NCBI RefSeq assembly: GCF_036785885.1
Contig: NC_092322.1
Location: forward strand, 39,515,994-39,579,993
DNA length: 64,000 bases
Reading direction: 5' to 3'
Source: Coffea arabica
Lineage: Eukaryota; Streptophyta; Magnoliopsida; Gentianales; Rubiaceae
Shown here: positions 11,970 through 21,690 of the stretch, one piece after another
Layout: each line of letters opens with the position of its first letter
Numbering within the stretch: the stretch's first letter is position 1
Made by a program: the position numbers and the translations under genes
Notes under the pieces: generated by a model
Database searches by the model: none
The model's input: the letters and a program-made list of their open reading frames with translations, nothing else
Told to the model about the DNA's origin: nothing

Positions 11970-12281
11970 ATGAAGAAAGAAACTACTAAAGATCTTCAAT
12001 CAGAAATTAATAATCTTAAAATACAAATAAAACAATTACAACAAGAAATAATAGAATTAAAAACAAAAGATTTAGAAATAGAAGCAAAAATAGCATTAAT
12101 AAATAATCAGCCCTCAACCTCTAATTTTAAAACAGAAGAAATATTAATATCAGAAAAACCGGTAGAAGAAACTCAATATTTAAATACTATAGAAAAAATG
12201 ACATTTCAAAAATGGTTTGCTTTAGTAACCATTACAGTAGAAGATTTCAAAGAAACTTATGTAGCTTTAATAGATAATGGA
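11970..12281 (+). pseudogene. Endogenous caulimovirid polyprotein N-terminus, cut in protease
   Basis: A coiled-coil-like, Lys/Glu/Ile-rich N-terminus (about residues 1-45) is followed by a segment typical of the start of the pararetroviral aspartic protease, with a conserved F-K-W-like motif and the ALID-x-G active-site strand at about residues 99-104. The reading frame is cut there: from about 12279 the sequence is the end of a hAT-type MITE and the tandem array. The site reads Asp-Asn-Gly where Asp-Ser/Thr-Gly is usual. No reverse transcriptase or RNase H of this virus was found in the window. The remaining codons to 12341 belong to the array, not to the virus. Confidence 0.8.
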
Positions 12282-12745
12282 TGCACACCCCTATTTGCAA
12301 AGGCTAAAACGACACTTGAACATATATTAATAATAGAGTAATATATTGTTAGTCTTTTGAACCACAACTCGTAAATTATATAAATTACCAATGTCTTAAA
12401 ATTTTCTAGAGCGTTGGCATCTTTCATCTCTTTTTCACCATGTATAGGCTGTGAAGTACTTGAGTTACTTTAAAGATCAGCATACTTTACAAACAAATTC
12501 AAGCCTATATCAAGAAAAAATGAATACATAATCAATACCCATCATTTCCTCTCTAACTTTATTCTTTAATTCTGCTCTCACCCTTTCCATCCTTTTTGTT
12601 TCTTTCTTTGTTAGACCATAACATTATCAACCATTAAAACATTTTCTCAACTCGAATTTCAAAGTCGTGAATTTGCTATTTGCAACCAACAAGAAAAGAA
12701 AATGATGAGAGTAAATCTAACACATTCATTTAAAGACTTTAAATG

Positions 12746-13400
12746 CTATACAATAGAGTTAATTAGCAGAAAGAACATTAACATATATTTTAAAATTACT
12801 AACATAACCAGTTTAACACGGTACTCAATAGTAGCAAGTCTAGTTCCATTCGCAAAGTGCACTGTCTCATAATTGTCACACTGCACCAATAGCTTTTTGT
12901 ATTGTTTATAATGCCCTTGTGCAACAAAATACTGTAAAGTTCCAATAATAGCTGTGAACTCTACATCAAAAATATTTTTCACGTCATCAACAACATCAGC
13001 CTGTCTCTCGCCTTCTATGAAAGAGAGATGATTTCTGTATAATCCTCCATAATACCCTTTACCCATAGGACCACTAAGATTGAATATACCATCGACAGAA
13101 CATGTCAACTCCCTAAAAAGTAAAAATATTTTCATTTTCATCAGCCCTAAAACACCAAAATAAGTTTAAGAAACAGCAATGCACTATATCCTTTACCCAC
13201 AAGATTATCAAAATTGAATATACCATCTACAAAACATGTGAACTCCTTAAAAAGTAAAAATATTTTCACTTTATCCCAGAACATCAAAATGATTACAAGA
13301 AATAGCAAAATAAGAAACTTACTTCTCATCTTGTAATCCTTCCCATTTTGCAATACTTGGGGGTCTCGTCAACTTCTTCACAGGTGCATCTACATCATGC
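12746..13400 (-). pseudogene. RNase H-like gene relic, unit 1
   Basis: Read on the minus strand, the open stretch at 13141-12746 carries an RNase H-like pattern: an Asp-Gly start strand (VDGIFN), a glycine-rich GKGYYGG turn, a downstream Glu (EFTAIIGTL) and a later Asp (VQCDN), in the order of the RNase H fold. Just upstream (13250-13191) a second diverged copy of the VDGIFN...GKGY segment follows a TTTTTAAG acceptor-like site. Still further upstream (about 13390-13338) is an exon-like piece ending GAGAAGTAAGT, a plausible 5' splice site. This looks like exons of a plant RNase H-like protein or retroelement RNase H domain, partly duplicated. Function and parent gene are unknown. Confidence 0.5.
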
Positions 13401-13604
13401 ATCTACATCTGCATCTAAATGTTGCATTTCTTTATCAAATTGCACAAGACTCATCTTTTTTCACAAGACACGGAAGCGAGCCACCGACACCAACTATCTA
13501 ATGAGATGACTATAGGCCGGGAGCTTTCTGTGATATTCATTGTTGGATGCGGCGAAGCAAGTTCCATTGTGTATTTGACTTCCAACTCCAATGTCATTTA
13601 CTTA

Positions 13605-14070
13605 TAGGGGTGTGCAAAATCAAAAATTTCCGATTTACAGACCAAATTCGAATTTCGAAATCGGTAAATAGAAAATCGGAATCGAATTCGGATTTTTTGA
13701 ATTCATATATTTCGAATTTGGTTCGAATTCGATAATAAAGTTTTTCAAATCGAAATTTTCAATTTCAAATTCATAATTCGAAATCGGAATTCGAATTTCG
13801 ATTTCGATTTCAAATTCGTTTTTAATATATAAGTATATTTTTATACATGTAATATAAAATTTATATTATAAAATATAATATTATATAATAAATTTTATAT
13901 TATATAATAATATATAAATTTTTTCGAATTCGGTGAAATCGAAATTAACGAATTCGGTACGAATTCGAATTCAGAATTGGTGAATTTAAAATCGAATTCG
14001 ATCGAATTATCAGATACCAAAATTTCAAAAAATTTCGAATTATTGATTTCGAATTGGATGCACACCCCTA
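13605..14070. mobile_element. hAT-type MITE, unit 1
   Basis: The element has terminal inverted repeats TAGGGGTGTGCA / TGCACACCCCTA. Its interior is AT-rich and full of TTCGAA/GAATTC-like palindromes, typical of non-autonomous plant hAT elements. The 8-bp flanks TTTACTTA and TTTGCATA agree at six of eight positions, a possible mutated target duplication. The same element ends the second unit. Confidence 0.8.
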
Positions 14071-14522
14071 TTTGCATAGGCTAAAACGACACTTGAACAT
14101 ATATTAATAATATAGTAATATATTGTTAGTCTTTTGAACCACAACTCGTAAATTATATAAATTACCAATGTCTTAAAATTTTCTAGAGCGTTGGCATCTT
14201 TCATCTCTTTTTCACCATGTATAGGCTGTGAAGTACTTGAGTTGCTTTAAAGATCAGCATACTTTACAAACAAATTCAAGCCTATATCAAGAAAAAATGA
14301 ATACATAATCAATACCCATCATTTTCTCTCTAACTTTATTCTTTAATTCTGCTCTCACCCTTTCCATCCTTTTTGTTTCTTTCTTTGTTAGACCATAACA
14401 TTATCAACCATTAAAACATTTTCTCAACTCGAATTTCAAAGTCGTGAATTTGCTATTTGCAACCAACAAGAAAAGAAAATGATGAGAGTAAATCTAACAC
14501 ATTCATTTAAAGACTTTAAATG

Positions 14523-15177
14523 CTATACAATAGAGTTAATTAGCAGAAAGAACATTAACATATATTTTAAAATTACTAACATAACCAGTTTAACACGGTA
14601 CTCAATAGTAGCAAGTCTAGTTCCATTCGCAAAGTGCACTGTCTCATAATTGTCACACTGCACCAATAGCTTCTTGTATTATTTATAATGCCCTTGTGCA
14701 ACAAAATACTGTAAAGTTCCAATAATAGCTGTGAACTCTATATCAAAAATATTTTTCACGTCATCAACAACATCAGCCTATCTCTCGCCTTCTATGAAAG
14801 AGAGATGATTTCTGTATAATCCTCCATAATACCCTTTACCCATAGGACCACCAAGATTGAATATACCATCTACAGAACATGTCAACTCCCTAAAAAGTAA
14901 AAATATTTTCATTTTCATCAGCCCTAAAACACCAAAATAAGTATAAGAAACAGCAATGCACTATATCCTTTACCCACAGGATTATCAAAATTGAATATAC
15001 CATCTACAAAACATGTGAACTCCTTAAAAAGTAAAAATATTTTCACTTTATCCCAGAACATCAAAATGATTACAAGAAATAGCAAAATAAGAAACTTACT
15101 TCTCATCTTGTAATCCTTCCTATTTTGCAATACTTGGGGGTCTCGTCAACTTCTTCACAGGTGCATCTACATCATGC
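14523..15177 (-). pseudogene. RNase H-like gene relic, unit 2
   Basis: Second copy of the relic at 12746-13400, offset by 1777 bp. The main frame is now broken by a stop where unit 1 has a Gln codon (around 14777-14779), a C-to-T change on the coding strand. The upstream segment with VDGIFNFDN (around 15030-14970) is kept. Confidence 0.5.
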
Positions 15178-15381
15178 ATCTACATCTGCATCTAAATGTT
15201 GCATTTCTTTATCAAATTGCACAAGACTCATCTTTTTTCACAAGACACGGAAGCGAGCCACCGACACCAACTATCTAATGAGATGACTATAGGCCGGGAG
15301 CTTTCTGTGATATTCATTGTTGGATGCGGCGAATCAAGTTCCATTGTGTATTTGACTTCCAACTCCAATGTCATTTACTTA

Positions 15382-15883
15382 TAGGGGTGTGTAAAATCAA
15401 AAAATTCCGATTTATAGACCAAATTCGAATTTCGAAATCGGTAAATCGAAAATCGAAATCGAATTCGGATTTTTTGAATTCATATATTTCGAATTTGATT
15501 CGAATTCGATAATAGAGTTTTTCAAATCGAAATTTTCAATTTCAAATTCATAATTCGAAATTGGAATTGGAATTTCGATTTCGATTTCAAATTCGTTTTT
15601 AATATATAAGTATATTTTTATACATGTAATATAAAATTTATAATATAAAATATTATATAATATATTATTATATAATAAATTTTATATTATATAATAATAT
15701 ATAAATTTTTTCGAATTCGGTGAAATCGAAATTAACGAATTCGAAATGGAATTCGGTACGAATTTGAATTCAGAATTGGTGAATTTGAAATCGAATTCGA
15801 TCGAATTATCAGATACCAAAATTTTAAAAAATTTCGAATTTAAACTTTCGAATTATTTATTTCGAATTGGATGCACACCCCTA
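15382..15883. mobile_element. hAT-type MITE, unit 2
   Basis: Same family as 13605-14070, with the same TAGGGGTGTG...TGCACACCCCTA ends and the same left flank. It is 36 bp longer, with extra AT-rich and TTCGAA-type sequence. Its right end abuts the 29-bp segment that leads into the LINE. Confidence 0.8.
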
Positions 15884-15913
15884 TTTGCATAGGCTAAAAC
15901 GACACTTGAACAA

Positions 15914-16096
15914 CTGGACAATAGTATTACAGGAAGTGGGAAAAGGAAGATATTGATCTTTGATGAGGAAATGGAAGAAGTGCACCAGCAAGAGACAACT
16001 AATAAAAGAGCTAAGCCATACGAAGCAACTGGTGTGTCAGCTATGTCTGAGGTAGAGGTGAGGTCCTTCCCGAATGGGGCCCCTATAAGGATATGA
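15914..16096 (+). pseudogene. LINE ORF1, C-terminal remnant
   Basis: An open frame of about 60 codons ends in TGA at 16094-16096. It is rich in charged residues (a GSGKRK segment, then DEEMEE), as in the C-termini of plant L1 gag-like ORF1 proteins. The stop overlaps the ORF2 start codon in an ATGA arrangement (16093-16096). The N-terminal RNA-binding part is missing. Confidence 0.6.
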
Positions 16097-19000
16097 GGGC
16101 TTTGGTGTGGAACTGTCAAGGAGTGGGGAGCCCCTTGACAGTTCTCCATCTGAGGGAGGTGAATAACCTCCTCTCTCCAAGCCTGATTTTTCTGAGTGAG
16201 ACTAAAAACAGGAAGTATGTGTTGGACAAGATAGCTAGAGGGTTAAGGTTTGACAATAGTGCAGTAGTGGAAGCTATGCACAAGGCAGGAGGTATGGCCA
16301 TCCTTTGGAAGGAGGAAACACTGATATTGGAAGTTAATCAAACAGCTTTCACTATTGAGGGCAGAATAAAGGATGATGATTACCATTGTGACTGGTGGTT
16401 TATAGGGATCTATGCGAGCTGTGATGATCAGATTAGGAAGGAACAATGGAGAGTTCTAAGAGATAGAAGAAGGCTGTGGGGGGATAGATTCATGATTGCA
16501 GGAGACTTCAATGACATTGTGTCCAATGAAGAAAAATGGGGAGGAAATCTCAAAGAGGAGAGAAGCTTTACGGAATTCAAGGATTTTATTGATCATACTA
16601 ACTTGATAGATTTAGGTTTTGAAGGCCAACCATGGACTTGGAGTAACCATTGGGAGGATGAAGGAGAGATTAGACAGAGGTTGGATAGATGCTTGGCCAG
16701 TTATGATTGGGTCCAAACCTTTGAAAAAGCTAGATGTCAACACCTGGACACGTATGCCTCTGATCATAGCATACTTTGCTTGGACACCGAACCAGATAAG
16801 GAGAAGAGGAAAAAAAAGTTTTACTTTGACAAAAGATGGTTGCAAAAGAAAGAGGTTCAGCAGGTAGTGGAGCAAGCTTGGCAGATAGATGAGCCTGGCT
16901 CCCGTATGTTCAAGGTTATCAAAAAGATCAGAAATTGCAGAATTGAACTACTGAAATGGAGAAACACCTTCCAAGCAGACTCTAAGAGAAGGATTGTGGA
17001 AATAGGCAAGGCTCTGGAGAAGGTGAGAGTCTCAGATTCGGATAACAAAAAAGAACAAGTTGCTGAGCTTAAGAACCAGCTTAAAGAAGCCTACAAGGAA
17101 GAAGAGAAATTCTGGAGGCAAAAAGCTAGGATTGAATGGCTTAGAGAAGGAGATAAAAATACAAAGTATTTCCACGCCTTTGTTAGGGGGAGAAGGACTA
17201 AGAATAGGATCCGAAATCTGCAAAGGGATGATGGTTCTTGGACTGGAAATGAGGAGAAAGTTATCTCAGAAATCTCTGGTTTTTTAGAAGGCTGTTTACA
17301 AGTGGAGGGAGAAACGATATGTCAGAGATCCTAGAAGGTATTCCCCTCTCCATAAATCAGGAGATGAACACCAAATTAACTAAACCGGTTGAGGAAGATG
17401 AGATCAGGGTAGCCCTTTTTTCCATGCAGCCTGATAAAGCTCCAGGCCAGGATGGCATGTCCCCTTTATTTTTCCAAAGGTTTTGGAGCATTATCAAAGG
17501 GGATTTGATTCCAGCTATTCAATCTTTTTTTAGCTCAAGCTTTATGCTTAAATCAATTAATCATACTATCATTTCTTTGATCCCCAAAATTTTGAATCCA
17601 ACCTGTCTAAAAAACTTTAGACCTATCAGCCTGTGTAGTGTTATTTACAAAACCATTTCCAAAATTCTGGCCAATAGGCTAAAGCTTGTTCTGGACAAGT
17701 GCATTAGTGACACCCAATCAGCTTTCATACCAGATAGGCAAATATTAGATAATGTAATCCTAGCTCATGAGTACATGCATTACCTTAAAAACAAAAGGCA
17801 AGGAAAAGAAGGATATATGGCAATCAAACCAGACATGGCCAAAGCCTACGATAGAGTGGAATGGCATTTCTTACAGGAAATGATGCAGAAGATGGGTTTC
17901 TGTGCTAAATGGATCAATTGGATACTTAGCTGCCTGAAGACAGTATCATACTCTTTCAACTGCAATGGAGAAACTAAAGGTTTTGTCACACCAGAGAGGG
18001 GAATAAGACAGGGAGATCCACTGTCGCCTTACTTGTTCCTAATCTGCTCAGAGGGGTTTTCCAATTTGCTGAGGAAAGCTGAAGAGAGGAATGACATAAC
18101 AGGCTTGAGAATTAGCAGACAGGGGCCTATCATCTCACACCTTTTCTTTGCAGACGACTCACTTATTTTCTGTAAAGCTAACATGAAGCAGGCCTCAGAA
18201 ATCATGAAGATCCTCAAGATATATGAAGAGGCCTCAGGACAGTTGATTAACCTTGATAAGTCGTCTGTCTTTTTTAGCAAGAATATGTCCATGGAGCAAA
18301 GAAAAGATGTATGTAGCTCAATGGGGGGGGGATGGCAGAAATAAAACAAGGAAAGTACCTAGGACTGCCTATGGTCATCTCTAGGTCAAAGGACCAGATT
18401 TTTGGTTTCATTAAGGAAAACATTAAGAGAAAGCTGCAGGATTGGAGGAACAAGTTGCTGAGCTCAGCAGGCAAGAAAGTGATGCTTAAGGCAGTCTCAA
18501 TGGCTATGCCAACCTATGCCAACCTATGTAAAGATATTAGCTCACTGATGGCCAATTATTGGTGGGGGGATTCTAATGGCAAAAACAAATTGCACTGGCT
18601 TTCTTGGAAGAAACTGTCAATGAAGAGGAATGCAGGAGGCCTAGGATTTAAAGACATTGAAGCCTACAATAAGGCATTGCTAGGTAAGCACATTTGGAGA
18701 ATACTCACTAAACCAAACCTTCTGTTAAGCAAAGTGATGAGAGCACGATACTTCCCCAAGGACTCAATATTAACATGCAAGATTCACAAAAATTCTTCCT
18801 AGATATGGCAAGGATTATTAGGAGCCAGAAGCTTGATGGTCAAAGGGGTGATCAGACGGATTGGCAATGGGAGAAGTACAAGAATATGGGACCACAGGTG
18901 GATTCCTGGATCTAGTTCAGGTAAACCAACCTCATCCAGTCCACTGAGTAGGGAATTGAAGATGGTTCATGAGTTAATCAGCCATCACAGATGGAATAGA

Positions 19001-20187
19001 GTAACCATCTTCAAGAATTTTCATCAGAGTGATGCTGAGAAAATCCTAAGCATACCCATAAGTCTAACGGAGAGGGAGGATAGCTATTATTGGCAACACA
19101 ATGCAGGGGGGATATACACGGTCAGTTCAGGATATAACTTCTAATGGAGGAGAGTGCTAATGCTGAGAAGGAAAAAGCAGAAGAATCTGAGCCAAGTATA
19201 ACAGATGGCAGTCAACAAGTTAGACAAATGTGGAACACCCTTTGGAAGCTCAACATCAAACATAAAATTAAGATTTTCATTTGGAAATGCTTAACAAGGG
19301 CATTACCAGTAAGAGCAGCAATTCACAGGAAGACAGGATTGGGAGATCCAGTGTGTAGAATCTGTGGGGAAGAGCAAGAAACAGTGGAACATCTTTTGCT
19401 CAAATGCCAACACACTCAGGAGGTACGGAAGGTAGCACCATTACAATGGGATGGGGCAGTAGACCAACAAGGAGACTTCAAACGTTGGTGGGTAAGAATC
19501 TCAGAGGCAAGGAAAAGGCCAAAGGGGATGGAGCATATTGGGTTGACTGCAAACATCTTATGGCAAGTGTGGAAAGATAGGAATAAGAAGGAATTTGAAA
19601 ATATAAGCAGTTGTTCAGCAGCTAGGACAATTGGGAAAGCTCAGAAGGAATGGCTCGAGCAAGAGGAAAGCTTGAACACTAAAACCAGCCTGAGCCCAGA
19701 AGAAACAACTTCCAACATTGAAGAGCATTATCAGGGGCAGGCAGAAGAGGGCACCATTATTTTGGACGTGGCTACAACAAGTCATTATGATCAGGTCTCA
19801 CTGGGGATTGGAGTTACAGCTAGGAGGCATCCAAGCATCAGGCTTGTGGAATGGGCACTTAAAGAGAGAAGCCTGGGAGATAAAGCCATAGATGAAGCAG
19901 TGGCCATTAAGCTGGTGTTGTGCAAAGCTCTAGAGCTGCATTGGAGTAGAATCATGATTCACTCCCACAACCAGGAACTGTTGAGACAGCTAAAGTACAA
20001 GAGCCCGTCCAACAGTAGATTAGCCACCTTGATAGATGACATTTTAAACATGCAAAAGTTGTTTCGCATGTGCTTGTTTTGTTTGGTTAAGGAAGAAAGC
20101 ATAGTAAGAAGTAAAAGGTTAAGTTCTCATGCCTTAGGCATTATTGTGGATGAGGAATGGAACTTCCTCAGTGACACTGAGCACTAA
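16093..20187 (+). pseudogene. LINE ORF2 (endonuclease-RT-RNase H), broken
   Basis: Residues 1-230 form an apurinic-type endonuclease with WNCQG, SETK, GDFN and SDH motifs, all of which look intact. The frame shifts near 17295-17330. The reverse transcriptase follows at 17319-18344, with FRPISLC, DMAKAYDRV, a RQGDPLSPYLF block and FADDS for the catalytic centre. It shifts again at a run of nine G (18322-18330). The thumb/connection region has an in-frame TAG at 18800-18802 and ends at 19142. Another shift leads to 19144-20187, with the zf-RVT knuckle (CRICGEE...HLLLKC) and an RNase H-like C-terminus. Three frameshifts and one nonsense codon make it non-functional. ORF2 of this type nicks target DNA and copies LINE RNA in intact elements. 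Confidence 0.93.
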
Positions 20188-20269
20188 GTCTTCTCGAGCC
20201 TTGCTCGCACTTGTAATTTTCTTGTTATATTGAATGAAATGATCCTACCGTTTTGAAAAAAAAAAAAAA

Positions 20270-20656
20270 GGGATCGAGGCACCACCAATCCCTCAAGTGG
20301 AGTTGTCAATTATAGCAATCATGTCGGAGTGCAACTTGCAATCCCCTTCAGCTGTCTAGACAAACACACTTAGACACTCGTTGGTTGAAAATATCAACAA
20401 TAGTTAGCCAACTGCATCCAATTCATTAAATGTGCTTGATACAGTAATAAATGATTTTGGTTGTGAGTTGTGATTAGCCAAGTACATTACCGTTGCGCAA
20501 AAGCTCCAAGATTTGAGGGGCTTAAAGGCTCTGAGAGAAAAGGACACAAGAACTCGATAAAGTTCATCCATGGGGCCTAGATAGTATTAAAGCTCCAATT
20601 GCGTTGTATTATATGAATTGCTCTCTATTCATGGTTTAAAAACGCAGCAAATTCTG
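20270..20656. other. Unassigned sequence between two LINEs
   Basis: No long open frame or recognised repeat. This is the left part of the locus into which the minus-strand LINE (20672-25598) inserted; it continues at 25599 when that LINE is removed. Confidence 0.4.
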
Positions 20657-20671
20657 ACTTCGTCTGGTTCT
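20657..20671. repeat. Candidate LINE target-site duplication, left
   Basis: The 15 bases ACTTCGTCTGGTTCT recur at 25584-25598 with one change (ACTTCATCTGGTTCT). They border the poly-T (poly(A) of the minus-strand LINE) on this side and the truncated 5' end on the other. Part of the right copy may be LINE sequence by microhomology. Confidence 0.65.
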
Positions 20672-20981
20672 TCTTTTTTTTTTCAAACGATAACATGGTA
20701 TTAAACGTAAAAAAGATACAAGGTCAGAGCAACTGCTCCTGTAAATCTGCTTGAGCTAACTCTAGCAGCCATGCTGGGAAGCTATGCTTCCATTCAGCTG
20801 AATCAATCAGTTTTATAGCAAATTTTGCTAAATGGCGACTTACATAGTTGTTGCTCCTTCTAGTGTAGGAGAAACAACATTTATCAAAATCTTTTATCAG
20901 CCTCCAAATGTCCAACTGAATTATGGCTATGCTCGCTTCCTTCTCTCTTGCATTGATTTTGTCCACTACTTAGCTTACAGC
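20672..20981 (-). pseudogene. LINE 3' end: RNase H C-terminus and poly(A)
   Basis: On the minus strand, codons from about 20966 to 20724 encode the end of a plant LINE RNase H-like domain (FSYTRRSNNYVSRHLAKFA, then a WL.ELA..DL tail). A poly(A) tail follows, seen as T-run at 20673-20683. The upstream part of the same domain lies at 24899-25241, so the two pieces are one LINE split by LARD copy B. Across the joint a single-base frameshift is present. Confidence 0.88.
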
Positions 20982-21690
20982 TGTTGGTTTTAGACCAAAA
21001 TAAATCATATAAGTCACAATAATTTCTCTAATAAAATTTAACAAATAAATTAACAAAAATTCATACCTTAATCTTGCATTAAAAATGCAAATAATTTGTA
21101 CCATAAATATGTTGATTTGGCATGGGTTGAGGCACAGACTAGATCGCTCTCTTTAAGACGATTCACGTCCTTACGGAGTATCCTCCGGTGTAGTAGGTCT
21201 TAGCACGTCGCCTCCAGGATACAGCAGCCCAGCCTTTTGTACACTGTAGTCTACTCCAATCTACACTATTGGAGCAAGACAGAAACCTCACACTAACACT
21301 GTTCTTTGCCCTATAAACACTTATAGTAGTGGAGGAAAAATAGAAGGTAGTATAGAGATAGCAAAGTATATATTTGGTTTGGTTGATAGATGCCTTATAT
21401 ATAGGCTAAAAAATTAGGAATATTAAAATACCAACATTAATAGGAATTAACACCTCATATTTAAGTTACAAATTGAAAAGTCTAAATTCATTGTATAACG
21501 GTAAAAAAAAATTACTAAATGGTTTCATAAAACCTAATCATTACATAAGTTACAAAAGCAAGACATAAATCCCATAAGTTACACATTTAAATGTTTCAAT
21601 TTGTAACTGAAAATTTATTTAAAGAATTTGTAATTTATTTTATTTGAATTCAAAATAAATATGTGATATTTTTTATTAAAATATCCAACA
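20982..21690 (-). repeat. LARD copy B, left LTR (3' LTR on minus strand)
   Basis: 709 bp, TGTTGG...CCAACA. Adjacent polypurine tract complement at 21691-21702. Pairs with 24185-24893 and with the partial copy A LTR. Confidence 0.93.

Larger units (their letters stand above)
12279..15912. repeat. Tandem array of about 1.8-kb units
   Basis: Two full units (12294-14070 and 14071-15883) are nearly identical. Each holds a 1311-bp body followed by a MITE of 466 or 502 bp. A truncated unit precedes them (12279-12293, only the last 15 bases of the MITE). The first 29 bases of the body (TTTGCATAGGCTAAAACGAC and nine more) recur a third time at 15884-15912, where the LINE continues. Body sequences differ by only a few scattered substitutions; the length difference between units lies in the MITE. 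The regular MITE spacing suggests unequal recombination between MITE copies. Confidence 0.9.
15884..20269 (+). mobile_element. L1-type LINE, 5'-truncated, with poly(A)
   Basis: The order is ORF1 C-terminus, ORF2 (endonuclease, reverse transcriptase, zf-RVT, RNase H-like tail), a short 3' UTR and a 14-base poly(A) at 20256-20269. The left limit is uncertain: the reading frame of ORF1 stays open back through the 29-bp segment shared with the tandem array, so those 29 bases may themselves be LINE. No target duplication was found between the sequence before 15884 or 15913 and the sequence after 20269. Confidence 0.85.

Noticed and set aside
12282..12341. C-terminal codons of the viral protease frame
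   Set aside because: These bases are the MITE end and array body, repeated at 14058 and 15871, so the apparent protein tail is accidental.
13597..14078. Perfect target duplication for the array MITE
   Set aside because: The 8-bp flanks match at only six positions, so it was reported as possible rather than certain.
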